From: Hysterangium stoloniferum
Lineage: Eukaryota > Basidiomycota > Agaricomycetes > Hysterangiales > Hysterangiaceae
Assembly (NCBI GenBank): GCA_015178975.1
Contig: WHVD01000035.1
Location: forward strand, 124,001-188,000
Length of the DNA: 64,000 bases
Direction: 5' to 3'
Part shown: in pieces, positions 1 to 10,682 of the stretch
Position numbering within the stretch: the first letter of the stretch is position 1
Layout of the letters: every line of letters begins with the position of its first letter
The notes under the pieces: model-generated
What the model was told of the DNA's origin: nothing
The model's database searches: none
Seen by the model: only the letters and a program-made list of their open reading frames with translations
Made by a program: the position numbers and the translations under genes

Positions 1-698
1 GAGTAAAGGCCTTTTTCTCTTCACCACAGCCCTCATTTCAGCCTTCTTGAGTGCTCTATGAACAGTCTTCACTGAAATGGACTCTCCAGTCATATTTTGA
101 AGGATTTTGGTGACCTCAGTGGTATGTTCTGCCTTCTGAGAAGTGATTTGTGGGATGGAATAATATCTGAGGGAGAAAGCTTGCATGGATAGCCACCAGG
201 TGCTTTGGCAAGTGATGGGCAATGGGAAAGTGAATTCTGGATATAGTAGACTGACCTCTGCCAGTGATTGCAGTGATCTGAGGAGCAGACTTGCCCTTAT
301 TGAGCAAAGTGAGAATATGGCTAACCTGAGCAGGAGTAAGAGCTTTCATGGTGTAGAATGTTGAGTTGTGGGGATGTTATTGAACTAGAAAGTGAACAGC
401 TATATATATATCTAATTTTGATAGGTCACATGATTAAACAAAACCTTATTTGCAGATAATCAATAAGGTTTTGTGCCAATCATGTGACTGGGACAAAGCC
501 CTTCCAATGTGATTTTGTTATTATTTTATTTATAGCATGGGAAATACTAATGCTTATGTCATACTATTTTAAGGGCATATAGATAACATATAGACCTAAC
601 CAACCACCAAATTTCAGTTCTGGATTTACAGTGGTTCTTGAGTTATTTAAGAATCTTTACACAGCTAAAAATCATTGGAAGGGTTTTGTCCCTCACTG
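1..698 (-). mobile_element. Tc1/mariner element, family 1, cut by window start
   Basis: This is the 5' part of a Tc1-like transposon on the minus strand. It is closely similar to the complete copy at 12838-14429. It carries the transposase N-terminus (116-349) and a full right terminal inverted repeat whose outer end reads CCCTCACTG followed by TA at 699-700, the usual Tc1 target dinucleotide. An inverted inner copy of the terminal motif sits near 491-512. The remainder lies outside the window. Confidence 0.85.
116..349 (-). pseudogene. Tc1 transposase N-terminal helix-turn-helix remnant
   Basis: The reading frame opens with MKALTPAQVSHILTLLNKGK and continues through SAPQITAITGRGQSTISRI. This is the paired-like helix-turn-helix that Tc1 transposases use to bind their inverted repeats. 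The frame then drifts through HLPKHLVAIH into non-homologous residues, so it is a frameshifted remnant. The catalytic DDE half would lie to the left of the window start. The same region in the copy at 12838-14429 is also broken. Confidence 0.7.
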
Positions 699-914
699 TA
701 ATAGTGGTCAAAAATCATTCCAATAAGTGATTATTTTGTTTTATTTACTATTCCACCAATTTGGATTCAAATTACATATGACAAGTGTCAAGTTCAAGCT
801 AAGATGCTGTGCTATATTGGGTAATTCCTTAAGAGTTGTCTGATGTCTGGTATTTGTATTGTGAATCAATCTTTCCAAAAAAACTTTGGAACAATTTTTT
901 TTGATGTTTATCAC
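699..914. other. no gene seen
   Basis: This is an AT-rich spacer between the Tc1 end and the decayed gypsy pol. A second TCATTCCAATAAGTGA stretch near 714 vaguely echoes the Tc1 ends. I see no open frame or promoter that I can support. Confidence 0.5.
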
Positions 915-2110
915 ATTTAATATTTGGGTTTTATTGTGGGCCCAATGGGCTTCCTGTGGATGAAGAGAAAATCAAGACTATCTGCAAGTGGCTGGAGCCC
1001 CACAAAGTCAAAGACATTCAGACTTCCCTTGGCTTTTGGTTTTGCCAACTTCTATCATCATTTCATTCACAACTATTCAGAAGGACACTTTCTTATTGGC
1101 ACCAGTACTAACCCACTGGCAAGCAGACCTCCTGATTGTTGCCAAAACCAATGCCTCTGATTATGCTCTAGTGGTTATCTCTCCTATCATCACTTCTGAT
1201 GGAGAAATCCACCCTGTGGTTTTCCTTTCCCACACTTTCACCTTTACAGAACCAACTATGATGGGCACAATAAAGAATGTCTTGCTATTTGTGAAGCTTT
1301 TAAAACCTGGTGACATTACCTTGAAGGTTTAGGCACCCCAATTGATGTTGTCACTGACCACAAGAACTTGGAATATTTCATTACAACTAAGCTTCTGACT
1401 TGTCAGCCAGGCCAATGATCTCAGGACATCCTATAGGTTCCCTGAGATGATCCAATCACTAGCTCCCATCTTGACAATCCTAATGACTCATTGCCCCCCC
1501 AATGGTCTCACGATTTAAGTGATTTCATTCTCCTTGATGGCAGAATCTATGTTCCAGACTCAGGAACCCTTCATTCACATGTGCCACAAAATGCACATGA
1601 TCACCCTATCTCTGGTCACTTTGGCTATAGCAAAACCTTAGTATCATTCATCAAGAATATACTTGGCCAGGCCTCCACAACCTTATCAAAATTACTGCAA
1701 GTCTTGTACCACTCAAGCAACTCCTTGTACTAGAGCATCTGTGGAACTGAATTTCCATGGATCCTACTAAACACCTTCCCCCTCCATTGATTCATCTCAT
1801 ACTTCTTCAAATCCCTTAGAACACCCCTTGATATGAAACTATGCTTCACTTTGGAATACCATCCTGAAGGTGACAGATGACCAAATGAGTTAATCAGACA
1901 TTGGAACAATATCTGCAAATCTATTGCAACTATCAACAGGATAATTGATCAGACCTCCTACCCTTAACAGAGTTTTGATCTAATAATCCCAATACTATAG
2001 TCCATCTGGAATGTGAGCTGGCCTCCACATGTTCTCATGAGTAGGTTACAGATCTAGACCTTCACCAAATCCTACAGCAGTCCATACTCAATGCTCAGAC
2101 CTACATCCAA
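915..2110 (+). pseudogene. Decayed Ty3/gypsy pol (RT end, RNase H, integrase pieces)
   Basis: Frame-shifted pieces of a gypsy polyprotein run left to right. They include the RT/RNase H connection (FANFYHHFIHNYS near 1037), RNase H pieces (KTNASDYALVVIS near 1145; FLSHTF near 1224; a HKNLEYF-like stretch near 1360), the H2C2 zinc-finger region of integrase (RIYVPDSGTLHSHVPQ near 1532 and a HDHPISGHFGYSKTL stretch near 1594) and late integrase core fragments near 1840-2060. Stops and frameshifts interrupt every domain. Homologous, better-kept stretches lie at 33535-35500 (minus strand) and 61120-61960 (plus strand), so this is the same gypsy lineage and is not expressed. Confidence 0.75.
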
Positions 2111-2159
2111 AGGTTAGCTGACTGATGACATCTCCACGCCCATAATAATCAATACTATG

Positions 2160-2480
2160 CCATGTTTGATTCACCTCATTACTGCTAGTTTACCCTGTCA
2201 AAACAATGTCAGCCTGCTGTGATGCTCTTACCTTTGATGGCCATGCTCATGCCTTGGCTTTACCTTTCCCCAACTCTTGCTAACTCACCTCAACTGCAAC
2301 CCTCCCCTTTATCACCAATGCTGCTGTCTGCACCTCCACTTCTGCACCTTTTTGGCAGCAGCCACCTATTCTTCATGCTCTTTCTTCTTCATCTCAGCTT
2401 TCTGGTGTTTCTCCTGTAATGCTGAGCTCATCCTGGATAGTTTGAATGTCAACTTAAATATTCCCCCCATTTTGTTTTAG
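2160..2480 (-). pseudogene. Possible remnant of antisense coiled-coil ORF
   Basis: Downstream of the decayed pol, the minus strand encodes lysine/glutamate-rich fragments, for example around 2385-2410 where the complement of CTTCATCTCAGCTTTCTGG reads as a charged helix. The position (after integrase, opposite strand) matches the antisense ORF described at 32230-33330. Too many stops remain for a firm call. Confidence 0.3.
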
Positions 2481-2699
2481 TGTCTCATACAGTGATCCAA
2501 AAAAGCATCCAGGGGTTTGGTGACTTGGAAAGAGGGGTTCACAGCTTCAGAAATAAAATAGATAAAGATCAGAAAAAATCAGAAGTAAGAGGTATACATC
2601 TGACCTACAGTATGTGATGACATAAGCATGACATCATAGCTTTCCTTATCAGGAGAGTAAAAATGAACAATGGACATGGTGCATCTGGACACTTTTTTT
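2481..2699. other. no gene seen
   Basis: AT-rich intergenic sequence. I see no coding, RNA or repeat feature here that I can support. Confidence 0.4.
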
Positions 2700-3045
2700 G
2701 CTCTTGTAATTAACTACCAGTTTTTACCAATTTCAGTATCTAGTGTATCTCCCCTTGGCCTTTAGCACTACAGCAACCCTTCTAGTGCCTATGCTTTGAT
2801 CAATTCAAGGCATTTCTCCCCTCCCATTCCACCACCACCCTCTCCCAGAGCTCCAACATGCTCTTGGCTGCCTCAGGATATGTTCCAAGCCTTCTCTTCA
2901 ACTCCCACCATAAGTGTTCTATTGGATTCAGGTGCAGGCCAGTCTAAAACCTCCACCTGATGGTCCTTAAACCAATCCTTGGCCAACTTGCAAGTATGTT
3001 TGGGGTCATTGTCCTGCTGGAAGCCAGGTCAGAATATCACTAATA
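2700..3045 (-). pseudogene. Tc1 transposase C-terminal fragment, separate family
   Basis: Read on the minus strand, the segment encodes FQQDNDPKHTCK followed by KDW and DHQVEVLDWP. These are the second catalytic Asp region and the approach to the third acidic residue of a Tc1 transposase. The expected PIEHLW block is recognisable near 2930 (NPIEHL-like, frame disturbed). The wording differs from families 1-3 in this window, so it is probably a separate, older lineage. No terminal inverted repeats were seen around it. Confidence 0.65.
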
Positions 3046-3189
3046 ATGATAATAAAGCATTTTGCTAATTATATAGGTACTAGAAGTTATGGAGCTGACA
3101 AGTATGGCAGCATCCAAACCTTATGATACATAGTATTAGATTCCCAATCCTAATAGGCAAATTCTTAACAGCATCTAAACTAGATTTAA

Positions 3190-3870
3190 CTCCTATATAT
3201 GCTTACTGTTAGGAACCTCCTTCTCATCCCCTCACAACTTGTTCTCACTCTGGCAACCCTCCAACATCCTGACATTGGCACCCCACCATGTCATTGACTA
3301 TATATTACCATTTTAGTCACTCCACTCTACTGCCATCCTGATGCTCTCCTGTTATTTGTTTTCTACATATACACATCATTTGCCACCTCAGACCATTTAG
3401 TATTCTTCTGTTACCTTGAATTTAGTTTCCTTCCATCCCTTGTTCTGTTACTTGCTTCTTTTGATCCATTTGTCTTCTCACCTCTGTGATTGGTCTTCTG
3501 ATTACCCATCTCACTTTAGTATAAAAACCCGATCCTGCATTCAACTTATCTTCAGTTTGAATATAAACTTAAGTTCCCCTGCTCTCTACTTAATCTCCAA
3601 CAAGAAGCCCTTGGCCAGCCAAAAGTCTTATCCCTCAATCCTTAGCATTCTGGCCCCCTGGTTAATTCAGCTAAGTTGACTTTAGTTATATGATGTACTA
3701 TTCACTTGTTTAAAAATACCAGAGCAATCTGACAGTTTGTGTGAGGGCACAACATATTACATTGAAGCCAAGTTCCACTTGATTTGTAGAACTGGAACTC
3801 CCAGTTGAGTATGTACTAACAATATTCCATCCTCCTTTAGCTTTAGAACATCAGATCTTAACACTTATCT
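3190..3870 (+). repeat. Old LTR, family C
   Basis: The segment contains a TATA-like GTATAAAAACCC box near 3520, then the motif TTGAAGCCAAGTTCCACTTG (3760-3779), and ends in TTAGAACATCAGATCTTAACA near 3864. A second copy of the same right half lies at 22020-22291 with the same order of TATA box, motif and AGATCTTAACA end. The layout is that of an LTR (TATA box, R/U5, terminal CA). The left boundary was not resolved. Confidence 0.55.
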
Positions 3871-4608
3871 GCAAAGTATGGCTTGAGTTAGGTAGGGACT
3901 ATAGTTCCAGTCTGGCATTTTCCTGTCTGAAATACAAGGTGTATGTTTTTGTAGAAGACTTCATATTTTTTGTAGAAAACTTCAGTCCTGACCTGGTAAT
4001 CTTTAGTCTCAAAATATTTCAAGATATAATAATCCTATATTTCTTCACCTTGCCACCTAGTTCTATGTAAGTCAAAGTTTTGTCCTAACATCCTCAGTGC
4101 TAATAAATATTATCTGGCACCTATGCTAAATAATCTGAACATTTTTGCCTTAAAATCGTAATGGACTGCTTATAAGCAAATGCAGTCTTCAGCCAAAACT
4201 CCAAATTATTGTATAAATTTAGTTCCAGTCATCTACAAAAAAGTACATCATGTAGTTTGGTCAAGAATACCTTCTGAAGGTAGGATCTCCTTATGCAGAC
4301 CATCATCCCTAACCAAGAAGTAAAGTCAGGCAACTCATCTGCAATTGCAAAGAGCATTATATATATTCACCTGATGGGACATTAGTGTTTGAGAATAATA
4401 TGTAATATATAATGACACATAAAAACCAACATATGACAATTGGCTATTTACATACATATATGGACCCACCCAGGAATAGTCAAGAACCTCCAGGTGAAGG
4501 AAAACTGATCCATGGAACAAGCTGAGCTCATCCATCATTTTTTTGTGGACTTGCAAGCATCTACAGCCCAGACAGTTCACAAAACTGTGGGATGGTAGTA
4601 CTTAGTAC
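3871..4608. other. no gene seen
   Basis: AT-rich, CpG-poor sequence up to the target site of the chromovirus. The only longer frame (4335-4580, minus strand) has no recognisable domain and I treat it as chance. Confidence 0.5.
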
Positions 4609-4909
4609 TGTAAGGACAACTCTCTAGACCACACTGACTCGCACTAAGACAGAGTTGGGGCACTAGCAGAGGGAATCTGAAGTTAGTTTATATCTATCTA
4701 GTTATATACATACAAATTGCAGTACTACTTACCTAGCAGAGGGAATACGAAGAGAAAAGTCTAAGGAACCCTCGGCTAGCGTGTGACTAACTAAAGTGTA
4801 GCGGAGTTTGAAAATGTGATAAAAACAAGGTACCTTTACCCTGGACTTATGAGACTAGACTCTGACAAGTCAAAAGTGAATTTGAGGAACTTAAGGTTGT
4901 CCCCTGACA
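4609..4909 (-). repeat. 3' LTR of chromovirus
   Basis: This 301-bp LTR begins TGTAAGGACAAC and ends CCCCTGACA on the plus strand, with TG...CA termini. I count six differences from the partner at 10683-10983. Four of them are CG versus TG/CA changes, consistent with deamination after insertion. Confidence 0.9.
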
Positions 4910-4924
4910 TCACCCCCCCTTTTA
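4910..4924 (-). promoter_or_regulatory. Polypurine tract of chromovirus
   Basis: On the minus strand this reads AAAAGGGGGGGTGA immediately before the 3' LTR. It is the expected RNase H-resistant primer for plus-strand DNA synthesis and fixes the element orientation independently of the coding regions. Confidence 0.8.
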
Positions 4925-5001
4925 AGGTATGGCATCCCGACATACTGTTGCTGCCAATAAAGTCCAGGCTTAACCTCTCGAAACCCTGGAATCTGGTTTA
5001 C

Positions 5002-5646
5002 TCATGCTATGGTGTTCTGAGGTTGCCTTGATCCTTGAATAGGGCCTTGAATTGTTACTGCCTCTGGATGTTGTGTGTGGAAATCCGCTGTCAAGGCAGG
5101 GGCAAATACCCTATGTCCTGGTTCCCAACTATTATGTTCCACACCAAAACCTTGCCATTTTATGAGGTATTCAATCCGCCCATACCTCCATCTACTGTCC
5201 AACACCTTCTCAACCTCATACTCCACCTCTCTTTCCACTACTATTGGATCTGGTGGCGGCTTAGAATGGCGGCCAATGATTGGATCCTCAATCTTTGGTG
5301 TCAGTTTCACCACATTGAAGACTGGGTGGAGTCTATTCATTGACTTGGGCAGTTCCAACCTATAGGCAATTGGTGAGACCTGTTCAAGTACCTTGAATGG
5401 CCCTAGTCGAAGGTGTGACAGTTTCTTTGATGGTTGGGCCATTTGAATATTGCTGACATCCAGGAAAACTTGGTCTCCTGTCTTGAAGCTTGGTGCTGGG
5501 GTTCTCCGATGGTTGTAGTATTTTGTCATCTCATCCTTTGCTTTAGCCAGTGCTGCTTTTGCCTCTTCAAGAGTGTCAGCCATCCGATCTCGAAAATCAT
5601 TTGCCGATTCCACCTTGTTGGACTGAAGGTCTGGTTCAAAGCCCAT
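5002..5646 (-). pseudogene. Integrase C-terminus with GPY/F module and chromodomain
   Basis: A 214-codon open stretch is the tail of the pol polyprotein. It contains the post-catalytic helix region (AKAALAKAKDEMTKYYNHRR), the GPY/F-type module (LRLGPFKVLEQVSPIAYRL, about residues 80-98) and a chromodomain (YEVEKVLDSR, then IEYLIKWQGF and NSWEP, about residues 143-175). The aromatic cage positions of a histone-reading chromodomain look kept (Y, W, and W in NSWEP). In chromoviruses this domain steers integration toward heterochromatin. The open frame itself is intact but it is cut off from the catalytic core by upstream stops. Confidence 0.85.
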
Positions 5647-6275
5647 TCGTGTGGATGACGTCCACAGTCTAGCATGAATGGTGTCTGTTGTGTAGATGCA
5701 TGGATATGGTTGTTGTACTGGAATTCTGCAAGTGGGAGAAGGTCAACCCAGTCTGATTGGTGCTGATTTACAAATATCCTCAGATATGTCTCAAGCTCTT
5801 GGTTGACTCATTCCGTCTGCCCATCAGTCTGAGGGTGGTATGCTGTGGAATAGGCTGGTTGAATCCCAAGGAGTCGGTATAGTTCCCGAGTGAAATGGCT
5901 TGCAAACTGTGATCCACGATCTGAGATAACTCGCTGTGGAAGTCCATGATGCTTCCATACATCCTTGAAAAAGATCCGAGCTGCACCAATAGAGTCAACG
6001 GTCCTATGTGTGGGGAGGAAGTGTCCATGCTTTGTCATGAGATCTACAATTACCATGACCGAATCATACCCTTGGGATTCAGGTAGGTCCACTATGAAGT
6101 CAACACTGGTTGTATCCCATCAATCTTCTGGTGTGGTGTTTGGGTGTAATTCACCAATTGGCATCTGACGCTGGAACTTGGTGTGCATACATGTGTCACA
6201 TGTCTTGACATACTGCCCTATGTATCGTGACATGCCTGGCCACCAGAAATTGTGACTCACTAGCTCTAAGGTTTT
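5647..6275 (-). pseudogene. Integrase catalytic core, interrupted
   Basis: The best open part, 5808-6092, encodes VDLMTKHGHFLPTHRTVDS, then VISDRGSQFASHF and AYHPQTDGQTE. These supply the second Asp and the Glu of the D,D-35-E site. The first Asp lies just upstream in the same sense (DTTSVDFIVDLPE). A TGA precedes it (codon pattern PED-TGA-WDT near 6120), and another TGA follows the catalytic Glu (QTE-TGA-VNQ near 5806). Both are explained by CGA to TGA. The H2C2 cysteines (VKTCDTCMHTK) are near 6195. Confidence 0.85.
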
Positions 6276-7217
6276 TTATCGTCCTGCATGGCCAGCAACC
6301 CGAGAGTCATGGTGCTGTTCCACAATCCTACACCTCAGTTCTGGGTCTGTTGGTACATATATCTTACCCCGATACAACACCAGTCTGTCCTCTTCTGACC
6401 ATTCTATTAATCTGATAGATCGGCCACCAGATTTTCGGAGTTCCTTCACTGCCTTGATCACTGCTTCCTCCTGCTCACCTTTCTCATTTCCTTGGCGAAT
6501 AGCAGTGAGGAATTCACGTTCTGGCCCATGTATTGACACACCCTCCATGGCTCTAATTGCAAAAAACTCTGGTTTAAGTAGGGTGATATCCGAGTTGTCA
6601 CCTTCACCAGAACCATGGTCAGGCCGACGAGAGAGCGCATCAATTTTGCCCATAGAGCATCCTGGCCGGTGGTGCAGTTGGAAATTGAAATGTGCCAGGA
6701 ACAGGGACCATCTAGCCTGTCTTCGATTTAGCTTTTTTGAAGACATGAAGTACTCAAGGTTTTTGTGGTCAGTCCATACCTCAACTGAGTGTCGTGCCCC
6801 CTCTAGGAAATGTCTCCATTCATCAAAGGCACAAATCACTGCGAGCATCTCTTTGTCATGGATCTCATAATTGCGTTCAACAGCTGACAGGCTTTTTGAG
6901 TAGAAGGCAACAGGATGCCACTTTCCATCATCCAGCTGTTGTGAGAGGACTGCTCCAGTGGCATAGTCTGATGAGTCAGCTTCAACTCGAAAAGGTTTTG
7001 AATCATCAGGCATTGTCAGGATTGGTGCATTTGTAACCAGATCCTTGAGGAGAAGGAAAGCATTGTCCTCAGCCACTGTCCACCTCCAAGTTGTTTCCTT
7101 TTTTGTGAGGTCAAACAGTGGTCGTGCATGGTGGGAGAAATCTGCTATGAATCGCCTTAGAAGTTGGTAAATCCAAGGAAGGCTTGTACCTCCTTCCAAC
7201 TGGTAGGAGTGGGCCAA
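6276..7217 (-). pseudogene. RT connection, RNase H and start of integrase zinc finger
   Basis: This 313-codon stretch begins in the RT-RNase H tether (LLRRFIADFSHHARPLFDLT), continues through RNase H ([36 protein letters not shown], with the acidic residues present) and ends in the first half of the H2C2 finger (IVEQHHDSRVAGHAGR). A TAA at the end separates it from the finger's cysteines. In an intact element it would be continuous with both neighbours. The frame join to RT is broken near 7160-7217. Confidence 0.85.
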
Positions 7218-8040
7218 TCATGCACACCTGACACCTTAATTGGGTCCATCTCTGCTTGGTTTTCAGAGATGACTAGGCCAAGGTATTCAACCTTTGTCTT
7301 TTCAAACTCACATTTCTCTGGTTTGAGGTAGAGCTTATACTCACGAAGACACTCAAGAACCAGTAACAGGACACACCGATGTTCCTCAAGTGTCTTGGTA
7401 AAGATGAGGATGTCATCCAGGTAGACACAGACAACTCCCTCAGCAATCAAATCCCGGAAGATGTCGTTCATCATAGTCTGAAAGGTTGCTGGGCTATTAG
7501 TGAGACTGAAAAACATGACCAAGGGTTCAAACAGCCCTCTATTGTTCGGAAAGCAGCCTTCCACTCATCTCCATCCTTAATGCAAACATTGTTGTAGCCC
7601 CATCTAACATCAAGCTTTGTGAAATACCGTGCTCCTTTTAATCGATTTACCAGCTCTGAAATGAGTGGGAGTGGATATCGATTTTTTATGGTTTGGGCAT
7701 TCAGTGTGTGATAGTCTTGTACAAGTTGAAGGGAGCCATCCTTCTTCTTGATAAAGAAAACGGGAGATGCCATGGGTGACTTGGAAGGGCGTATCCGACC
7801 AGTTGCAAGGTTTTTAGCAAGAAAGATATCTAGCTCTGTTTGCTCATTGAGGGACATGGGGTAGACCTTGCAGTTGGTTGACTTTGCATTAGGAATTAGT
7901 TCAATTGCATGGTCCCAAGGTTTTTGATCAGATAGTGAATCAAATGACTCCTTGGAGAACATGTCTTCAAAGGAGTGGAGGTACTCAGGGACAATATTTC
8001 GAAAACCTTTTGGACTTGGTGTGTTGAACCTTGGGAGGAT
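7157..8040 (-). pseudogene. Reverse transcriptase, split by one frameshift
   Basis: Two overlapping frames make one RT. The first (7471-7962) holds SPMASPVFFIKKKDGSLQL, DYHTLNAQTIKNRYPLPLI and the motif A Asp in FTKLDVRWGYN. The second (7157-7564) holds NSPATFQTMMNDIFRDLI and the YLDD box (VVCVYLDDILIF). The frameshift lies near 7500-7540, between motif A and the YLDD box. The domain order and the adjacent palm residues are those of Ty3/gypsy RT. It would copy the element RNA in virus-like particles, but it cannot be translated as one chain here. Confidence 0.9.
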
Positions 8041-8044
8041 AACC

Positions 8045-8655
8045 CAAAACTTTAAAAATTATTTATCCACTAAAGTATATATATTTATATTGTTTGTTGT
8101 AAAATTAATATTTAATCAAATTTAGTTGATTAGGTATCACTCTGAAGAATGCAAAAATATTAATATTTATCCTATATCTGACAAAATTTATTCAAACAAT
8201 TGTCTGTAGATTATTCTTTTGGAATAAATTGCACAATGGGGATTGGTACCCCAGATAGTTCTGGTTAACTCTCTAAACCAACTAAATTTAAATTATATGA
8301 AATATATTTGAAAGTTTGCTTGTATACAACTGAATACATCATAACCCAAAGATTAAGTCATAACCCAAATAATCTTGTTTAACCCAAATGATCTAGGTTA
8401 ACCCAAATAATCTAGGTTGACCCAAATGATCTTGTTTAACCCAAATGATCTAGGTTAACCCAAATAATCTAGGTTGACCCAAATAATCTTGTGTAACTAT
8501 ATCATTTGTGTGTATTTTAAAAGGACATGTATATTTTAAAGATGAAATTTGGTAATTAAATATAAACTCATAGAATAAGTTGTCATGGCCAGAAGGAATA
8601 GACTCACTTAGAAAATACATATGAGGATTATTCAGTAAAATTTTGTATATTCAAT
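8045..8655. mobile_element. Unidentified insertion within the chromovirus
   Basis: Coding similarity stops near 8044 (start of RT spacer) and resumes near 8660 (QQLAEASARR on the minus strand). In related elements these regions are close together, so about 600 bp of AT-rich sequence has been inserted. It contains a 19-bp tandem array. I found no clear terminal inverted repeats or target duplication, so the class is unknown and both ends are approximate. Confidence 0.45.
8342..8505. repeat. 19-bp tandem array
   Basis: About eight copies of TAACCCAAATGATCTAGGT alternate with TAACCCAAATAATCTAGGT and TGACCCAAATGATCTTGTT. Units group in threes (57-bp period), suggesting duplication of a trimer. 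Many junctions read GGTTAACC, a palindrome. Confidence 0.85.
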
Positions 8656-8689
8656 AAAGTGTGACCATCCTCCTTGCACTAGCCTCTGC

Positions 8690-9560
8690 TAATTGCTGAG
8701 ATACTGTAGCAGATGCTCAAATCTGACTTGGAGTCAGTTCTGGGTGCAACACTGTGACAAATAATCGATCTCCATCTTCCATTGATTCATCAGTTTGGTC
8801 TTCACCCTCCTCAGACGGATCAGGTAGCAAGTCAGGAATTGGCTCTTCCATTTCCTCAGATGTGAAGACTGGGGCTGGGGCATCTCTGCAAGCTTGTAAA
8901 CATCTGATCTCTTCACATGCCCGAAGGGTTGAGATTTTACATTCCCTGCAATGTGGGGTGCAACGGGTCATCTTGACTTCTTGTGTCTGCCAATTGATCT
9001 CAGGGTTGTGATCCCTTAGCCAGGTATATCCAAGCAGAAGGGATTCCTTTCCAAGCTTGGTGACTGCAAACAATGCGGCATTGTACCAGCCCTGTTCATC
9101 GTCGTCCTTAGGGTGATTTTCCATCGTTGCGACCTGAGTTTGGATGCTTGGAAACAGGCCGTGTCGATATTTCATGATGACGGTGAGCAGATCCTTGTAA
9201 CCTGTGAGGTCAATGAGTTCTCGAAACTCATCTGTGTACTTGTCGACTGTTCGGCAGCCTTGATGGTAAGTTGTCCCTTCCAACTTGATATGCGCCGTCA
9301 CTGCTTCATCAGCCAGGAAAAACTCACGTTCGAAAGTCCACGCAGACATTTCCCAAGAATACACCGAATCTCCTCGACTCCATGATTTCATGAGCTGATT
9401 TGCAAAAAGGGCGGCTCGACCGGTCTTCATAAATGAAACCACCCACTGTACCTTGGTCTCATCCATCTGAAATTTTGTTTCATTCATACTGATGTACAAC
9501 AGGCACGAATTGTAGAACGTTCGACCACTGGATCAATCGCCATCATACGCATTTGGAAAT
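8690..9560 (-). pseudogene. Gag fused by deletion to the tail of protease
   Basis: The minus-strand frame starts in gag (FYNSCLLYISMNETKF, upstream of the first ATG), passes the capsid-like core (WEMSAWTFEREFFLADEAV, RTVDKYTDEFRELIDLTGY, MKYRHGLFPSIQTQVATM) and reaches QGWYNAA. It then jumps directly into the end of the aspartic protease (VTKLGKESLLLGYTWLRDHN, PEINW). The CCHC zinc knuckle and the protease D-T/S-G active site are missing, yet the frame remains open for 260 codons. An internal deletion is the simplest explanation. Just after LTPSQI a TGA interrupts the run toward QQLAEASARR. Confidence 0.8.
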
Positions 9561-9599
9561 GGAATTTTCGGACCTGAGTTTTTCGAAACGATGGGAGGA

Positions 9600-10310
9600 G
9601 TCAACATAAGTACCTGTGATGTATGTCTTAGGCTGAGAGTCCTTAGGTACTTAGCAGTAACTTAAAGACATCAACTTGTTATATATGAAAGGGATGAGTG
9701 TGTCAATAGACTATTAGTTTAGGGTTCTTGTTTAATAGTAGTTAAAGATAAAATGAAATATCGGATGACGAATGAATAGCTTTCGTTCAGAGTGCATAAC
9801 TAAGATAAGTCACGTTAGTAATAAGGGTGATTCTCGTTAACCTGAGAAAGGGAATATCCTGTAAACCTGGAACAGGTGGAATAAGATGCACAAATGCAAA
9901 TGTGACAAAGTTGTCTAGTTTAGGGGGTTCAAAAGGCTATATTTTCGTGATCCAGCTCAGCTGTTTAAATACATAGGCATGGTGCTGTGCAACTGTGCAT
10001 TACTGCATACAAACTATGGTTGCTACATAATAACTGCGCATGATCGAAATATAGTGTGGCTGCGCATGATTGTTACGATTGTCTCAGATTAATTTTAGCT
10101 AAGAAATGATATGCATTTTGAATCTTTACTGTCCATTCACAAACAGGTATCCTAACTACATGTATCAAACATTAATAGCTCAGATACCTGGTGATGTTCG
10201 TATGTTGAATACGTGCATCATAACAATTGACTCTGTCTGATGAGAGAATAAAAACCAAACGAATGGACTGTAACGTGACAATTTAGTTAGCAGCTTGAGG
10301 AATTGATATC
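9600..10310. other. Probable insertion between gag N-terminus and gag core
   Basis: Gag similarity is absent here although it is present on both sides (9490-9560 and 10340-10500). The segment is AT-rich, has a repeated CTGCGCATGAT (near 10036 and 10060) and no coding frame. It may be an inserted element, but no ends were resolved. Confidence 0.4.
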
Positions 10311-10326
10311 AAATCTACCTGTTACA

Positions 10327-10503
10327 TGACAGTAGCGTTGGCACTTGTGGAGGAGTCGACGGTGGTTGTGATTGCAGGGTGAGTTGCTGAAGGATCTGCT
10401 GCAGCAAATCCGTATTTTGTTTCTGGGAAGCTTGGAGCTCTCGAATATCATTACTGTGTTGTTCTAACACCTGATGTGGATCAGTCATAGAAGCCGGCAT
10501 GAT
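10327..10503 (-). pseudogene. Gag N-terminus of chromovirus
   Basis: From MPASMTDPHQVLEQHSNDIR the frame continues into a glutamine-rich coiled coil (LLQQILQQLTLQ) and a proline-rich linker (PPSTPPQVP). This is typical of the start of gypsy gag. It is separated from the gag core by about 700 bp of unrelated sequence. Confidence 0.6.
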
Positions 10504-10670
10504 AGTCAAAGTGAGGGGGCTGCATGCAAACTCAAATACATGAAACTCGAAATACACGAAACTCGAAATACGCAAACTCGATTTTTCAATTTGATCTGAG
10601 GAGGTATCTCAACTCGTGATGTTAAGTGTAGTTCGAAGAATAGCGGTGGTAGTTCCGGTCACTTGAGGTG

Positions 10671-10682
10671 AGACTTTTCTTC
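10671..10682 (-). promoter_or_regulatory. Candidate self-priming primer binding site
   Basis: Next to the 5' LTR the element RNA reads GAAGAAAAGTCT. This is complementary over ten consecutive bases to AGACTTTTCT inside the LTR (complement of 10823-10836). There is no TGG start typical of tRNA-primed elements. Tf1-type chromoviruses are known to prime from their own 5' end, and this pairing fits that mechanism. Confidence 0.5.

Noticed and set aside
2219..2480. Leucine/proline-rich plus-strand frames that look like a membrane protein
   Set aside because: They are the complement of a lysine/glutamate-rich sequence; the hydrophobicity is a strand artefact.
8342..8505. CRISPR-like or telomere-like array
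   Set aside because: Units abut without spacers, so it is a simple tandem repeat; TAACCC words are interrupted by non-telomeric bases.
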